Source: Sphingomonadales bacterium Ga0077531 | GTDB lineage: Bacteria; Pseudomonadota; Alphaproteobacteria; Sphingomonadales; Sphingomonadaceae | DNA length: 46,609 nt | Reading direction: 5' to 3' | NCBI GenBank assembly: GCA_001464915.1 | Contig: LNED01000021.1 | Coordinates: 1 to 46,609 of the forward strand | In this document: positions 26,177 to 36,320 of the stretch, piece by piece | Numbering within the stretch: position 1 is the first letter of the stretch | How the letters are laid out: each line of letters starts with the position of its first letter | Translations under genes and position numbers: made by a program | Notes under the pieces: model-generated | The model's database searches: none | Seen by the model: the letters and a program-made list of their open reading frames with translations, nothing else | What the model was told of the DNA's origin: nothing

Positions 26177-27541
26177 TCAGCGCATCCGTCCCTTGAGCTT
26201 CGCCTTCTTGATCAGATCGCCATACTGGTGGGCCAGCAAATGCGACTGAACCTGACTGATGGTATCCACTGTCACGTTGACGACGATCAGCAAGGACGTA
26301 CCGCCAAGAAACAGCGGAATCCCAGTTTGCGCAATCATCCACTCGGGCACCACGCAAACCACCGTCAGATAGGCCGCACCGACAACCGTAATGCGGGTCA
26401 GCACATATTCGAGGTAATCGGAGGTGCGCTTGCCGGGACGAATGCCGGGGATGAACCCGCCGTTCTTCTTGAGATTGTCAGCCGTTTCTTCCGGGTTGAA
26501 CACAACCGCTGTGTAGAAGAAGCAAAAGAAAATAATCCCGATGCCGTAGAGCGCCATGTAAAGCGGCTGACCATGCGCGAGATAGAGGTTCAGCGTAACG
26601 ATCGCATTGCCGAACGTGCTGTCGGTATCGACCGAATTGCCGGCGAACTGCGAAATCGTAAGCGGCAGCAACAGCAGCGAACTGGCAAAGATCGGAGGGA
26701 TCACCCCAGCGGTATTGATCTTGAGCGGAAGGTGCGAGCGTTCGGCCTGCATCATGCCGCGCTGCGTCGCGCGCTTGGGGTACTGGATCAGCAGGCGGCG
26801 CTGCGCCCGTTCAAAGAAGCTGATGCCGAGGATCAGGACCACCACCATCACGATGAAGCCGATAATCACCATCGGAGAGATCGAGCCAGTGCGTCCGCCT
26901 TCGAAAAGGTTGCTGATGAAGCTCGGGAACTGGGCGACGATACCCGCCATGATGATGAGAGAAATACCATTCCCGATCCCACGGCTGGTGATCTGCTCAC
27001 CCAGCCACAGCAGGAACATGGTGCCACCGACGAGGCTGATCACCGCTCCTGCACGGAACAGGTACCCGGGGTTGACGACCGCCTGAAGTCCGTTCTGCGC
27101 GGCGAAGCTTTCCAGACCCACGGCAAGGAAATAGCCCTGGATTGCGCACAGGAACACCGCGCCATAGCGGGTGTACTGGTTCAGCTTTTGCCGCCCGGAT
27201 GCGCCCTCTTTCTTGAGCGCGACCAGTGACGGATGCAGCGCCGAAGCCATCTGCACCACAATCGAGGCGGTAATGTATGGCATCACGCCGAGCGCAATGA
27301 GGCTCATGCGTTCAAGGCTGCCGCCCGAAAAAGCGTTGAACAGATCGAGGATCCCGCCCCGCGTCTGCTCATAGAGATCGCTGAGGATCAGGGGGTTCAC
27401 GCCCGGAAGCGGAACGAAGCTGAGGAAGCGGAAGACGATCAACGCCCCGATGGTGAACCAGATACGCTGGCGCAATTCCGTCGCCTTGGCGAAATTGCCG
27501 AGGTTCAAATTGCTCGCGATATTGTCGGCGCGTGATGCCAT
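26177..27541 (-). CDS. secY: Preprotein translocase subunit SecY
   Basis: This is the channel subunit of the Sec translocon in the inner membrane. It has 454 residues and ten membrane segments. The N-terminal cytoplasmic part reads LRQRIWFTIGALIVFRF, then the plug region VPLPGVNP. Conserved segments are GVMPYITASIVVQM, RGIGNGISLIIMAGIVA, and VVFNPEETADNLKKNGGFIP with IRPGKRTSDYLEYVLTRIT. It lies 142 bases after rplO with a hairpin in that gap, and is followed by adk. Confidence 0.98.
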   Translation of the reverse strand: MASRADNIASNLNLGNFAKATELRQRIWFTIGALIVFRFLSFVPLPGVNPLILSDLYEQTRGGILDLFNAFSGGSLERMSLIALGVMPYITASIVVQMASALHPSLVALKKEGASGRQKLNQYTRYGAVFLCAIQGYFLAVGLESFAAQNGLQAVVNPGYLFRAGAVISLVGGTMFLLWLGEQITSRGIGNGISLIIMAGIVAQFPSFISNLFEGGRTGSISPMVIIGFIVMVVVLILGISFFERAQRRLLIQYPKRATQRGMMQAERSHLPLKINTAGVIPPIFASSLLLLPLTISQFAGNSVDTDSTFGNAIVTLNLYLAHGQPLYMALYGIGIIFFCFFYTAVVFNPEETADNLKKNGGFIPGIRPGKRTSDYLEYVLTRITVVGAAYLTVVCVVPEWMIAQTGIPLFLGGTSLLIVVNVTVDTISQVQSHLLAHQYGDLIKKAKLKGRMR

Positions 27542-27639
27542 GTCGTTTCGTCGATCCTAGCTCTTGATCCGGGGACGCCGAACCAGCGATTTGCCCCCGA
27601 TCAAAGGGTCGCTGCGGCGCACGAGAGCGTAAATAGGGA

Positions 27640-27668
27640 GCGCGGGGGCTCTTGTCGAACCCCCGCGC
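27640..27668 (-). other. Nine-pair hairpin between rplO and secY
   Basis: GCGCGGGGG (27640-27648) is the exact complement of CCCCCGCGC (27660-27668), 16 bases past the rplO stop. TCCCTATTT follows on the minus strand. It could be a partial terminator that lowers secY output relative to the ribosomal genes. The structure is seen; the role is inferred. Confidence 0.5.
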
Positions 27669-27683
27669 CCAGCATTTCGTCGA

Positions 27684-28217
27684 TTACTTTGCCTTGGCGG
27701 CCTTGGCTGCCTTGTTCGCGTCGCGGCGGGCGAGCTTCTTTTCATGCTCAGGCGTCGCAGCCGGGGCCACATCCACCTTACCGCCGGCCTTTTCGACTGC
27801 AGCAATCGCGCCCTTGGTCGCGCCGGTCACGGCGAAGGTCACCACCGAGGTGATTTCGCCCTTGCCCAGCAGCCGCACGCCATCCTTGCCGTCACGCACC
27901 AGGCCAATAGCCCGCAGCGCATCTTCAGTGATAATGGCGGAGGCATCAAGCTTACCGGCGTCAATGAACTTCTGGACCATGCCAATGTTCACTTCGGCAT
28001 AATCCTTGCCGAACGGGTTGTTGAAGCCGCGCTTTGGCAAGCGCATGTGAAGTGGCATCTGACCGCCTTCAAAGCCCTTGACGGCAACACCCGAACGGCT
28101 CTTCTGGCCCTTCTGGCCGCGTCCCGAGGTCTTGCCCTTGCCCGAACCGATACCGCGGCCAACGCGGGTGCGGCTCTTGCGGGCGCCGGGATTGTCGCGG
28201 ATGTCATTCAGTTTCAT
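27684..28217 (-). CDS. rplO: Ribosomal protein L15
   Basis: This late-assembly protein of the large subunit has 177 residues, longer than the 144 of E. coli mostly through an Ala/Lys-rich C-terminus. The N-terminus [20 protein letters not shown] and the glycine-rich [20 protein letters not shown] are diagnostic. It lies 74 bases after rpmD with a hairpin between them. Confidence 0.97.
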   Translation of the reverse strand: MKLNDIRDNPGARKSRTRVGRGIGSGKGKTSGRGQKGQKSRSGVAVKGFEGGQMPLHMRLPKRGFNNPFGKDYAEVNIGMVQKFIDAGKLDASAIITEDALRAIGLVRDGKDGVRLLGKGEITSVVTFAVTGATKGAIAAVEKAGGKVDVAPAATPEHEKKLARRDANKAAKAAKAK

Positions 28218-28261
28218 AGTCGTGCACTCGCTTTCGCTTTTGTCGCGCTTATAGAAAGGAA

Positions 28262-28281
28262 GGCCCCGACAATGCGGGGCC
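28262..28281 (-). other. Hairpin between rpmD and rplO
   Basis: GGCCCCG (28262-28268) pairs with CGGGGCC (28275-28281) around a six-base loop. TTCCTTTCTATAA follows on the minus strand, a moderately U-rich stretch. It could act as a weak attenuator or RNA-processing mark. Confidence 0.45.
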
Positions 28282-28291
28282 CACCTGATGT

Positions 28292-28468
28292 TTAGTCGAT
28301 CACCTGAACCAGATGTGGGATCTTGGCGATCGCGCCGCGAACTTCAGGAGTGTCCTGACGTTCAACGATCTTGTGCATCTTGTTCAACCCAAGACCGATC
28401 AGGATCTTGCGCTGGCTTTCAGGACGACGGATCGGCGAACCGACCTGCTTGATCTTGATGGTTGCCAT
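28292..28468 (-). CDS. rpmD: Ribosomal protein L30
   Basis: The protein has 58 residues, the normal size of bacterial L30, and begins [31 protein letters not shown] and the ending PHLVQVID are typical. It starts 6 bases after the rpsE stop, as in other spc operons. Confidence 0.96.
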   Translation of the reverse strand: MATIKIKQVGSPIRRPESQRKILIGLGLNKMHKIVERQDTPEVRGAIAKIPHLVQVID

Positions 28469-28474
28469 GCCTGT

Positions 28475-29212
28475 TTACTCCACGATCGCGGCAGCATCGG
28501 CTTCCGCCTCAACTGCACTCGATCCGCTGCGGCCCAGAAGGTCGACAACCTTCTTGCCGCGACGCTGAGCAACCGACTTCGGCGAAGTCTGCTCGGTCAG
28601 CGCGTCAAAGGTGGCGCGGATCATGTTGTAGGGGTTCGACGTACCGACCGACTTGGTCACCACGTCAGCAACGCCCAGGCTTTCGAACACGGCGCGCATC
28701 GGGCCACCGGCAATGATGCCAGTACCGGCAGGCGCTGTACGAAGGGTCACCTTGCCCGCGCCGAAACGACCATTGCCGTCGTGGTGCAGGGTGCGGCCTT
28801 CCTTGAGCGGAACGCGGATCATCTTCTTGCGCGCCGCGGCAGTTGCCTTGGTGATCGCCTCGGGCACTTCGCGAGCCTTGCCGTGACCAAAGCCAACCCG
28901 GCCCTGACCATCGCCAACCACGACCAGCGCAGCAAAGCCGAAGCGCTTACCACCCTTCACGGTCTTGGAAACGCGGTTGATGTGCACCAGCTTTTCGATG
29001 ATGCCGTCATCTTCTTGTTGGTTTCCGCCGCGGTTGTTATCGCGGCCACCGCGGCCACGACCACGGTCGCCGCCGCCAGGGCCGCCACCGCCATCGCGAT
29101 TACCGCCCCGCCCACGGCCACGACGGCCCTGCGCTTCGCCAGCATCGCCGGTGGATTCAACCGCAACCACTGGGGTTTCGATGGCGTTTTCGGTGTTTGT
29201 GTTCTCTGGCAT
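28475..29212 (-). CDS. rpsE: Ribosomal protein S5 with an RGG-rich N-terminal extension
   Basis: S5 shapes the mRNA entry tunnel and decoding accuracy. The protein has 245 residues against 167 in E. coli. The S5 core starts near residue 70 ([20 protein letters not shown]) and shows [32 protein letters not shown] and [12 protein letters not shown]. Residues 1-69 are an added acidic start followed by a Gly/Arg-rich segment ([20 protein letters not shown] and similar). A short acidic Ala/Glu tail ends the protein. The extension is probably disordered and RNA-binding. Confidence 0.97.
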   Translation of the reverse strand: MPENTNTENAIETPVVAVESTGDAGEAQGRRGRGRGGNRDGGGGPGGGDRGRGRGGRDNNRGGNQQEDDGIIEKLVHINRVSKTVKGGKRFGFAALVVVGDGQGRVGFGHGKAREVPEAITKATAAARKKMIRVPLKEGRTLHHDGNGRFGAGKVTLRTAPAGTGIIAGGPMRAVFESLGVADVVTKSVGTSNPYNMIRATFDALTEQTSPKSVAQRRGKKVVDLLGRSGSSAVEAEADAAAIVE

Positions 29213-29214
29213 AA

Positions 29215-29559
29215 TCAGAACTCCAGCCCGCCTTCGCGGGCGGCATCGGCCAGCGCCTTGACGCGGCCATGGAACAGGAACCCGCCGCGGTCGAACACGA
29301 CAGTGGTCACACCCGCCTGCTTGGCAGCTTCGGCAATTGCCTTGCCAACCACAACGGCGGCATCGACGTTCGCGCCGCTAACCTTCACGCCGAGCGTCGA
29401 AGCTGCAGCGACCGTACGGCCAGCGGCATCATCAATGATCTGCGCGTAGATATGGCGGCCCGTGCGGTGCACGGACAGACGCGGCTTGCCGCCAGCACGC
29501 GCGCGAAGCGCAGTACGGACGCGGCGACGGCGACGTTCGAAAAGGGAAAGCTTTGCCAT
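29215..29559 (-). CDS. rplR: Ribosomal protein L18
   Basis: L18 binds 5S rRNA. It has 114 residues from the ATG at 29559 ([20 protein letters not shown]), with [20 protein letters not shown] and the C-terminal [21 protein letters not shown] longer open frame upstream overlaps rplF and is not used. One base separates it from rplF. Confidence 0.97.
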   Translation of the reverse strand: MAKLSLFERRRRRVRTALRARAGGKPRLSVHRTGRHIYAQIIDDAAGRTVAAASTLGVKVSGANVDAAVVVGKAIAEAAKQAGVTTVVFDRGGFLFHGRVKALADAAREGGLEF

Positions 29560-29560
29560 C

Positions 29561-30094
29561 TTATCTCTTCTTCCCTTCCTTGCGGAAGATATATTCGCCG
29601 CGATAGGCAATACCCTTGCCCTTATAGGGCTCAGGCTTGCGCCAACGGCGGATTTCAGCGGCGAACTGGCCAACCGACTGCTTGTCAGTGCCCGACACTT
29701 CGATCGTGGTCTGATCGGGGGTCTTGACTTCGAGACCCTCGGGGATCGGAAGGTCCACGTCGTGACTGTAGCCAAGCTGCAGCTTCAACATCCGGCCCTG
29801 CGCGTTGGCACGGTAGCCAACGCCCTTGATCACGAGCGTCTTGGTGAAGCCGGCGCTGACGCCTTCCACCAAGTTCGACACCAGCGTGCGCTGCATGCCC
29901 CAAAACGCACGTGCCTGACGGCTGTCATTAGCCGGCTTGACGACGATCTCGCCCTCTTCGACCTTGTAGTCGATGAGATCAGACAGACCCAGCGTCAAGG
30001 TGCCCTTAGGCCCCTTCACGCTCAGCGTGCCATTCTCGATGCTGGCCGTGACCCCACCTGGGATCGCAACCGGCTTTTTGCCGATGCGGCTCAT
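29561..30094 (-). CDS. rplF: Ribosomal protein L6
   Basis: L6 lies near the factor-binding site of the large subunit. It has 177 residues: [23 protein letters not shown], and the C-terminal [17 protein letters not shown] with basic end. Its start shares a base with the rpsH stop (TGATG), indicating coupled translation. Confidence 0.98.
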   Translation of the reverse strand: MSRIGKKPVAIPGGVTASIENGTLSVKGPKGTLTLGLSDLIDYKVEEGEIVVKPANDSRQARAFWGMQRTLVSNLVEGVSAGFTKTLVIKGVGYRANAQGRMLKLQLGYSHDVDLPIPEGLEVKTPDQTTIEVSGTDKQSVGQFAAEIRRWRKPEPYKGKGIAYRGEYIFRKEGKKR

Positions 30095-30489
30095 CAGAAC
30101 ACCTCCGCCAGCACTTCGCCACCGACGTTGAAGCCGCGTGCTTCGGCATCCGAAAGCACGCCCTTCGGCGTCGAGACGATGGTGATGCCAAGACCGTTGC
30201 GGATCGTCGGCAGCTCTTTCGAACCCGAATAAACGCGGCGGCCAGGCTTCGAAACGCGGGCAACATGCTTGATCGCAGGCTCGCCTTCGAAATATTTCAG
30301 TTCAATCCGCAGCGCCTTGTGCTTGCCCGAATTGTCTTCGGTGAAGCCACGAATGTAGCCTTCACGCTGAAGCACTTCGAGCACGTTTGCACGCAGGTTG
30401 CTAGCGGGCGTCAGGACGGAATCCTTCTTCGCGCGCTGGCCGTTACGGATGCGGGTGAGCATATCACCCAGTGGATCGGTCATAGCCAT
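30094..30489 (-). CDS. rpsH: Ribosomal protein S8
   Basis: S8 binds the central domain of 16S rRNA and in E. coli also represses the spc operon through the message. It has 131 residues beginning [20 protein letters not shown], with the conserved [20 protein letters not shown] region. A second ATG two codons later (MTDP) is an alternative start. It lies 10 bases after rpsN. Confidence 0.97.
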   Translation of the reverse strand: MAMTDPLGDMLTRIRNGQRAKKDSVLTPASNLRANVLEVLQREGYIRGFTEDNSGKHKALRIELKYFEGEPAIKHVARVSKPGRRVYSGSKELPTIRNGLGITIVSTPKGVLSDAEARGFNVGGEVLAEVF

Positions 30490-30499
30490 CTGTCAGTCC

Positions 30500-30805
30500 T
30501 CACCAGCTCGACTTGGTCAGACCGGGAATCATCCCGCTGTTGCCGAGTTGACGCAGTTCGATGCGGTTGATGCCGAACTTGCGGTAATAGCCGCGCGGGC
30601 GGCCGGTGGTGGCGCAACGGTTGCGAACCCGGGTGGGGTTCGCATTGCGCGGGATCTCTGCCATCTTGAGCCGGGCAAGCATACGCTCGGACTCGTCAAG
30701 CGAGTTGTCATCAGCAATCGCCTTCAGCTTCTCGTACTTCGCAGCGTACTGCTTGACGAGCTTCTTGCGACGCTCATTCTTGTTGATCGAACTCAGTTTC
30801 GCCAT
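30500..30805 (-). CDS. rpsN: Ribosomal protein S14 (zinc-free type)
   Basis: The protein has 101 residues, the long proteobacterial S14 form. It lacks the CxxC pairs of the short zinc form; only one Cys (in [18 protein letters not shown]) is present. It lies 42 bases after rplE and 10 bases before rpsH. Confidence 0.97.
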   Translation of the reverse strand: MAKLSSINKNERRKKLVKQYAAKYEKLKAIADDNSLDESERMLARLKMAEIPRNANPTRVRNRCATTGRPRGYYRKFGINRIELRQLGNSGMIPGLTKSSW

Positions 30806-30847
30806 GGACTTAAGCTCTCTTCTTCCGTGTCTCTACAAACAAGCGGG

Positions 30848-31447
30848 TCACGCCGCTTCTTTCTGTTCTGCAGTCTTTGCGCCCGGCGCTTCGCCCTGGA
30901 AGGGGAAGCCGAACAAACGCAGCAACTCGCGCGCCTCTTCGTCGGTCTTGGCGGTGGTGGTGACAATAATGTCCATCCCGCGCACCTTCTCAATCCGATC
31001 GTAGCTGATTTCTGGGAACACGATCTGTTCCTTCAGCCCCATCGCATAATTGCCGCGACCATCAAACGAACGGGGATTCAGCCCGCGGAAATCTCGGATG
31101 CGCGGCATAGCGACAGTCACCAAGCGGTCGACAAATTCGTACATGCGTTCACGGCGCAAGGTTACCTTGCAACCAATCGGCATGCCTTCGCGCAGCTTGA
31201 ACTGAGCGATCGACTTCTTGGCGATCGTGATCACCGGCTTCTGGCCGGCAATCAGCGCCATTTCTTCTGCGGCGGTCTGAACCTTCTTCTTGTCCTGGCT
31301 GGCTTCGCCAACGCCCATATTGAGCGTGATCTTTTCCAGCTTGGGGACTTCAAGACGGTTCTTGTAACCGAACTTCTCGGTCATCGCGGCAACGATTTCG
31401 GCGTCATACTTCGCCTTCATCCGCGGCGAATAGGTAGCATCAGCCAT
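30848..31447 (-). CDS. rplE: Ribosomal protein L5
   Basis: L5 binds 5S rRNA and forms an intersubunit bridge. It has 199 residues, with [37 protein letters not shown] and [19 protein letters not shown]. Compared with 179 residues in E. coli it carries an Ala/Glu/Lys tail. Its start overlaps the end of rplX by 8 bases. Confidence 0.98.
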   Translation of the reverse strand: MADATYSPRMKAKYDAEIVAAMTEKFGYKNRLEVPKLEKITLNMGVGEASQDKKKVQTAAEEMALIAGQKPVITIAKKSIAQFKLREGMPIGCKVTLRRERMYEFVDRLVTVAMPRIRDFRGLNPRSFDGRGNYAMGLKEQIVFPEISYDRIEKVRGMDIIVTTTAKTDEEARELLRLFGFPFQGEAPGAKTAEQKEAA

Positions 31448-31760
31448 TGATGGTCTCCCCGCTCTTCACAGCAACGCGAACCTTCTTGCCGTCCTGCTCT
31501 TCAAAGCGGACGCGGGTGGGCTTGCCAGTCTTGGGATCAGCCACAGCGACCTTCGAAATGTGCATCGGGGCCGCGAAGCGGTCGATGCCACCCTGAGGGT
31601 TCGTCTGGCTGGGCTTACGGTGACGTGCGGCGATGTTGATACCTTCAACAACAACCTTACCATCCTTGGGCATGACCTGAGCGACCGTACCGGTACGCCC
31701 CTTGTCCTTGCCCGACAGCACTACCACGCTGTCACCTTTTTTGATCTTGGCGGACGACAT
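31440..31760 (-). CDS. rplX: Ribosomal protein L24
   Basis: L24 is an assembly-initiating protein of the large subunit. It has 106 residues with the KOW motif in [20 protein letters not shown], then [20 protein letters not shown]. The start shares one base with the rplN stop codon. Confidence 0.98.
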   Translation of the reverse strand: MSSAKIKKGDSVVVLSGKDKGRTGTVAQVMPKDGKVVVEGINIAARHRKPSQTNPQGGIDRFAAPMHISKVAVADPKTGKPTRVRFEEQDGKKVRVAVKSGETING

Positions 31761-32128
31761 TACAGCACCTCCGGCGCAAGTGAGATGATTTTCATGAAGC
31801 CGCGCGAACGAAGCTCACGAACCACCGGGCCAAAAATACGGGTGCCAATCGGCTCCTCGTTCTTGTTGACCAGCACAGCGGCGTTGGTGTCAAAACGGAT
31901 GACGGTGCCATCGGCCCGGCGCACTTCCTTGCGGGTGCGCACGATCACAGCGCGATGAACATCGCCCTTCTTGACCTTAGCGCGCGGCTGCGCCTCCTTG
32001 ATGGAGACGACGATCACGTCACCGACGCCCGCGGTACGACGCTTAGACCCGCCCAGCACCTTGATGCACTGGACGCGCTTTGCGCCGCTGTTGTCCGCGA
32101 CGTCGAGATTGGATTGCATCTGGATCAT
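31760..32128 (-). CDS. rplN: Ribosomal protein L14
   Basis: The protein has 122 residues: [20 protein letters not shown], then [17 protein letters not shown] and the C-terminal [19 protein letters not shown]. It is usually the first gene of the spc operon. Here it follows rpsQ by 75 bases with no clear promoter, so transcription probably continues from the S10 genes. Confidence 0.98.
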   Translation of the reverse strand: MIQMQSNLDVADNSGAKRVQCIKVLGGSKRRTAGVGDVIVVSIKEAQPRAKVKKGDVHRAVIVRTRKEVRRADGTVIRFDTNAAVLVNKNEEPIGTRIFGPVVRELRSRGFMKIISLAPEVL

Positions 32129-32203
32129 TGATCCGGTTCCTTCTCACTGGCTTTCCGGGACGCCCAATCCGACTGGGGCCCGGTAGTTCCGTTTACGCCT
32201 AAT

Positions 32204-32494
32204 TCAGTTACCGGCAGCGGCGACGTCGAGGTCAGCCTCAACCGCCTGCGTGCCACCTGCGACAACCCGGTCCTTGACGAGCCAGGTTTTGGTCTTGGAC
32301 ATCGGACGGGTCTCTTCGATCCGCACAACGTCACCCACGGTGAATTCGTTGTTCTCATCGTGAGCGTGATACTTCTTCGAACGCCGGATGATCTTCCCGT
32401 AAAGCGGGTGCTTCACCTTGCGTTCGACCAACACGGTCACGGTCTTATCGGTCTTGTCGGAGGTCACAGTCCCGACGAGGATGCGCTTGGGCAT
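32204..32494 (-). CDS. rpsQ: Ribosomal protein S17
   Basis: The protein has 96 residues: [20 protein letters not shown], then [19 protein letters not shown] and [19 protein letters not shown] 15-residue Ala/Glu/Asp tail extends past the E. coli end. It lies 12 bases after rpmC. Confidence 0.97.
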   Translation of the reverse strand: MPKRILVGTVTSDKTDKTVTVLVERKVKHPLYGKIIRRSKKYHAHDENNEFTVGDVVRIEETRPMSKTKTWLVKDRVVAGGTQAVEADLDVAAAGN

Positions 32495-32506
32495 TGTGCT
32501 TACTCC

Positions 32507-32719
32507 TTACGCTTTAACGGCGGCGGCTTTCGCCGCGCGTTCGTTTTGAAGCGTCTTGATCTGCGCGATGCTCCGGCGCACCAGACGGATACGCGACGGG
32601 GCTTCGAGCTGGTTGGTCGCAGCCTGGAACCGAAGATTGTACTGCTCGCGCTTCAGCTCGGTGAGCTCGGCGGTCAGTTGATCATCGGTCTTGGTGCGAA
32701 GGTCCGCAAAGTCGGCCAT
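32507..32719 (-). CDS. rpmC: Ribosomal protein L29
   Basis: L29 lies at the peptide exit and takes part in docking of targeting factors. It has 70 residues, two helices, with the conserved ELKREQYNLRFQAATNQLE. Its start shares a base with the rplP stop codon. Confidence 0.97.
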   Translation of the reverse strand: MADFADLRTKTDDQLTAELTELKREQYNLRFQAATNQLEAPSRIRLVRRSIAQIKTLQNERAAKAAAVKA

Positions 32720-33153
32720 TATTCGCCTCCCAGGTGGCTGGTGTCACCCAAACGGGCAACAACCTTGGTCTTGATCGGCAGCTTCATCGCTGCGCGTTCG
32801 AATGCTTCGGCAGCCAGCGGGCCGGCCACGCCATCAAGTTCGAACAGGATGCGGCCCGGCTTCACCTTGGCTGCCCAGTATTCGACCGAACCCTTGCCCT
32901 TACCCTGACGGACTTCGGCAGGCTTCTTGGTCACTGGCACATCGGGGAAGATGCGGATCCAGAGACGACCCTGACGCTTGATGTGACGCGTAATCGCACG
33001 GCGAGCCGCTTCGATCTGGCGCGCGGTGATCCGCTCGGGTTCCAGCGCCTTGAGGCCGTAGGAACCGAAGTTAAGAGCGGTGCCGCCCTTGGCTTCGCCC
33101 TTGATCCGGCCCTTGAACTGCTTGCGGAACTTGTGCTTTTTAGGTTGCAACAT
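32719..33153 (-). CDS. rplP: Ribosomal protein L16
   Basis: L16 lies at the A-site side of the peptidyl-transferase centre. It has 144 residues beginning [20 protein letters not shown], then [20 protein letters not shown] and [20 protein letters not shown]. It lies 11 bases after rpsC. Confidence 0.98.
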   Translation of the reverse strand: MLQPKKHKFRKQFKGRIKGEAKGGTALNFGSYGLKALEPERITARQIEAARRAITRHIKRQGRLWIRIFPDVPVTKKPAEVRQGKGKGSVEYWAAKVKPGRILFELDGVAGPLAAEAFERAAMKLPIKTKVVARLGDTSHLGGE

Positions 33154-33164
33154 GGTCTGTTACC

Positions 33165-33860
33165 TCAACGAGCCGGCCGGACGCCGGAAGTCTGTGCTTC
33201 CATCATCAGGCGGTCCTGCGCGGTCGGATCGTGGGCGAGGATCTCACCCTTGAAAATCCACACCTTGATCCCGATGATCCCGTAGGCGGTCAACGCCTCG
33301 CAATCGGCGTAATCGATGTTCGCGCGCAAAGTGTGCGCCGGAACGCGGCCTTCACGATACGATTCGACCCGGGCAATTTCAGCGCCGCCAAGACGGCCGC
33401 CGCAGGTGATCTTGATACCCTCGGCACCAAGCCGGATGGCCGACTGCATCGCGCGCTTCATCGCCCGGCGGAACGCCACGCGGCGAACCAGCTGATCGGC
33501 AATGCCCTGCGCAACAAGCTTGGCATCGATTTCCGGCTTGCGGATTTCGACGATGTTCAACTTCACTTCGCTCGGAGTCATGGTCGCAAGCTTCGAACGC
33601 AGCTTTTCGATGTCTGCGCCCTTCTTGCCGATGATCACACCGGGACGGGCCGCATAGATCGACACGCGGCAAAGCTTGGCCGGACGCTCAATCACCACCT
33701 TGGAAACTGCCGCCTGCGGCAGGTTCTTCATGATGTACTTGCGGATCGCGACATCTTCCTTGAGCAGCTGCGCATAGTCACGCCCTTCGGCGTACCAGCG
33801 GCTGTCCCAGGTGCGGTTGATCTGCAGACGCAGACCGATCGGATTGCTCTTCTGGCCCAT
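33165..33860 (-). CDS. rpsC: Ribosomal protein S3
   Basis: S3 forms part of the mRNA entry channel and has helicase-like activity there. It has 231 residues: [20 protein letters not shown], the KH domain with [16 protein letters not shown], and the C-terminal domain with [20 protein letters not shown]. It is one base from rplV and 11 bases from rplP. Confidence 0.98.
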   Translation of the reverse strand: MGQKSNPIGLRLQINRTWDSRWYAEGRDYAQLLKEDVAIRKYIMKNLPQAAVSKVVIERPAKLCRVSIYAARPGVIIGKKGADIEKLRSKLATMTPSEVKLNIVEIRKPEIDAKLVAQGIADQLVRRVAFRRAMKRAMQSAIRLGAEGIKITCGGRLGGAEIARVESYREGRVPAHTLRANIDYADCEALTAYGIIGIKVWIFKGEILAHDPTAQDRLMMEAQTSGVRPAR

Positions 33861-33861
33861 C

Positions 33862-34239
33862 TTACGCCTCTTCTGCTTCGCGAACCACGATCCGAAGCCG
33901 TGAGAACGGCTTGAGGATGCGCGTCGACTTGCCGCGACCGCGGGTGTGGAACCGCTTCATCGTCACCGACTTGCCAACCGAGGCTTCTGCCACGATCAAC
34001 GCATCAACATCGAGGTTGTGGTTGTTTTCAGCATTGGCGATCGCCGAAGCGAGCACCTTGATTGCGTCACGCGCCATTGCCCGCTTCGAAAAGGCGAGAA
34101 TGTTCAACGCATCTTCGGCCTTCTTGCCGCGGATCAGGGCCGCAACGAGGTTGAGCTTCTGGGCCGAACCACGGATGGTGGTGCCGACGGCCAGCGCCTC
34201 GTTATCGCCCACGCGGCGGGGTGCTTTTGCCTTGCCCAT
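33862..34239 (-). CDS. rplV: Ribosomal protein L22
   Basis: L22 lines the exit tunnel with its long loop. It has 125 residues, with [20 protein letters not shown] near the N-terminus, [19 protein letters not shown], and the tunnel hairpin region [15 protein letters not shown]. The start shares a base with the rpsS stop. Confidence 0.97.
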   Translation of the reverse strand: MGKAKAPRRVGDNEALAVGTTIRGSAQKLNLVAALIRGKKAEDALNILAFSKRAMARDAIKVLASAIANAENNHNLDVDALIVAEASVGKSVTMKRFHTRGRGKSTRILKPFSRLRIVVREAEEA

Positions 34240-34514
34240 TAGCGCTTACCCTTCTTGTCGGCGGCGTGGCCGGGGAAGGTGCGCGTCGGCGCAAATTCAC
34301 CAAGCTTGTGGCCGACCATTTCTTCCGAAACAGTAACGGGAATGAACTTGTGCCCGTTATAGACATTGAAGGTGAGCCCAACGAACTGCGGGAGCACAGT
34401 CGAGCGGCGCGACCAAGTCTTGATCGGCTTGGTGTTGCTCGCTTCTTGCGCATCCTCTGCCTTCTTGAGCAGGCTCAGCTCGACAAACGGACCTTTCCAG
34501 ACGGAACGTGCCAT
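34239..34514 (-). CDS. rpsS: Ribosomal protein S19
   Basis: This head protein forms a complex with S13. It has 91 residues: [20 protein letters not shown], then [19 protein letters not shown] and [20 protein letters not shown]. It lies 6 bases after rplB. Confidence 0.98.
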   Translation of the reverse strand: MARSVWKGPFVELSLLKKAEDAQEASNTKPIKTWSRRSTVLPQFVGLTFNVYNGHKFIPVTVSEEMVGHKLGEFAPTRTFPGHAADKKGKR

Positions 34515-34520
34515 CGTCTA

Positions 34521-35357
34521 TTACCTCTTCTTCTTCGCGTGACGCGAACGGATGATCATCTTGTCCGTCTGCTTGTTATGGCGAGTACGGGCACCCTTGG
34601 TCGGCTTGCCCCACGGAGTAACCGGGTGACGACCGCCCGACGTCCGGCCTTCACCACCGCCGTGCGGGTGATCGACCGGGTTCTTGGCGACACCGCGCGT
34701 CAGCGGGCGAACACCCATCCAACGCTTGCGGCCTGCCTTGGCAAAGTTCTGGTTGCCGTTGTCGGGGTTCGACACCGCGCCAACAGTTCCCATGCAATCG
34801 GCGCGCAGGTAACGCTGCTCGCCCGAATTGAGGCGAACGATAACCATTGCCCGGTCACGACCAACGACCTGCACATAAGTGCCTGCCGAACGAGCGATCT
34901 GACCGCCCTTGCCCGGCTTCATCTCAACGTTGTGGCAAATCGTGCCGACCGGCATCTGGCCCAGCAACATTGCGTTGCCTGGCTTAGTATCGGTCTTTTC
35001 GCCCGCCACCACCACGTCACCAACAGCGAGACGCTGCGGAGCGATGATGTAGGTCTGTTCGCCATCTTCGTACTTCACCAGCGCGATGAAGGCGGTACGG
35101 TTGGGGTCATATTCCAGACGCTCAACCGTAGCCGGCATATCCCATTTGCGACGCTTGAAGTCGATGAAGCGATACTTCTGCTTGTGACCGCCAGCGATCC
35201 CGCGCGAAGTAACGTGGCCCTTGTTGTTACGGCCACCGGTCTTGTGCTTACCTTCGGTAAGCGCCTTGACCGGCTTGCCCTTCCACAAAGCCGACTTGTC
35301 GACCAGGATCAGACCGCGCCGGGCGGGACTGGTTGGTTTATAATTTTTGAGTGCCAT
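34521..35357 (-). CDS. rplB: Ribosomal protein L2
   Basis: L2 is needed for subunit joining and peptidyl transfer. It has 278 residues, with [20 protein letters not shown], the [17 protein letters not shown] segment, and the catalytically important C-terminal [20 protein letters not shown]. It lies 23 bases after rplW. Confidence 0.98.
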   Translation of the reverse strand: MALKNYKPTSPARRGLILVDKSALWKGKPVKALTEGKHKTGGRNNKGHVTSRGIAGGHKQKYRFIDFKRRKWDMPATVERLEYDPNRTAFIALVKYEDGEQTYIIAPQRLAVGDVVVAGEKTDTKPGNAMLLGQMPVGTICHNVEMKPGKGGQIARSAGTYVQVVGRDRAMVIVRLNSGEQRYLRADCMGTVGAVSNPDNGNQNFAKAGRKRWMGVRPLTRGVAKNPVDHPHGGGEGRTSGGRHPVTPWGKPTKGARTRHNKQTDKMIIRSRHAKKKR

Positions 35358-35380
35358 TGTTCGTTTCCTGTCCCTTGGCC

Positions 35381-35689
35381 TCAGATACCGCTGGTGATGT
35401 CGATCATTTCACCCTCGGCGAGGGTGACAATGGCCTTCTTCACATCGGAACGCGTGTAGGGCTTGCCCTTCCAACGCTTGGTCTTGCCCTTCATGATCAG
35501 GGTGTTCACCGAAACGACCTTCTTGTCGTAGATCACTTCGATTGCTTCCTTGATCTGCGGCTTGGTCGCGCTACCGGCAACTTTGAAGACCACAGCATTG
35601 TGTTCCGACGCCAGCGTCGACTTTTCGGTAATGTGGGGCGCGAGGATCACGTCATAGTGACGCGCATCGACGGTTTGCTTTTTAGCCAT
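35381..35689 (-). CDS. rplW: Ribosomal protein L23
   Basis: L23 is the docking site for trigger factor and SRP at the tunnel exit. It has 102 residues: [20 protein letters not shown], then [20 protein letters not shown]. Its start overlaps the end of rplD by 8 bases. Confidence 0.97.
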   Translation of the reverse strand: MAKKQTVDARHYDVILAPHITEKSTLASEHNAVVFKVAGSATKPQIKEAIEVIYDKKVVSVNTLIMKGKTKRWKGKPYTRSDVKKAIVTLAEGEMIDITSGI

Positions 35690-36317
35690 TGAACCGTGCC
35701 TCCAGCTTTTCGACAGCGGCCTTGGTCAGCACCAGGGTGTCGTGGTTGAGGATGTCATAGACGTTGGCACCCATCGCCGGCATCACGTTGATGCCCGGCA
35801 GGTTACCAGCGGCTTTCTTGAAACCAGCATCGACATGCTCGCCGTCAATCACCAGCACCTTGCCCGAAAGCCCGGCGTTGGCGAGGTGGCCCTTGAGCAC
35901 CTTGGTCTTGGCATCTGTCAGTTCGAGGCTGTCAACGATCACCAGACCGTCCTTCGCCTTGGACGACAGAGCCATCTTGAGGCCAAGCGCACGGATCTTC
36001 TTGTTGAGCGACTGCTCAAACTCACGCTTGCGCGCACCGTGGGCCTTACCACCGCCGATGAAGATTGGAGCTGCACGATCGCCGTGACGAGCGGTACCGC
36101 CGCCCTTCTGCTTGCCGAACTTCTTGCCGGTACGAGCCACGTCCGAACGCTCACGCGTCGGGCGGGCAGTGCCGCGGCGGTTTTCAAGCTGCCAGGTTAC
36201 CACCCGGTGCAGGATGTCAGCGCGCGGCTCCAGGCCGAACACGTCGTCCGAAAGCTCGATGTCAGCAGCAGCGCCCTTCAGCGCCTTGCCGTCGATGTTC
36301 TGAACCTTAACTTTCAT
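35682..36317 (-). CDS. rplD: Ribosomal protein L4
   Basis: L4 lines the tunnel and in E. coli also represses its own S10 operon. It has 211 residues, with the extended basic loop [20 protein letters not shown] and the C-terminal [20 protein letters not shown]. Whether L4 controls this operon is unknown, but a structured rpsJ leader is present (see 37760). It lies 3 bases after rplC. Confidence 0.97.
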   Translation of the reverse strand: MKVKVQNIDGKALKGAAADIELSDDVFGLEPRADILHRVVTWQLENRRGTARPTRERSDVARTGKKFGKQKGGGTARHGDRAAPIFIGGGKAHGARKREFEQSLNKKIRALGLKMALSSKAKDGLVIVDSLELTDAKTKVLKGHLANAGLSGKVLVIDGEHVDAGFKKAAGNLPGINVMPAMGANVYDILNHDTLVLTKAAVEKLEARFNG

Positions 36318-36320
36318 GGC

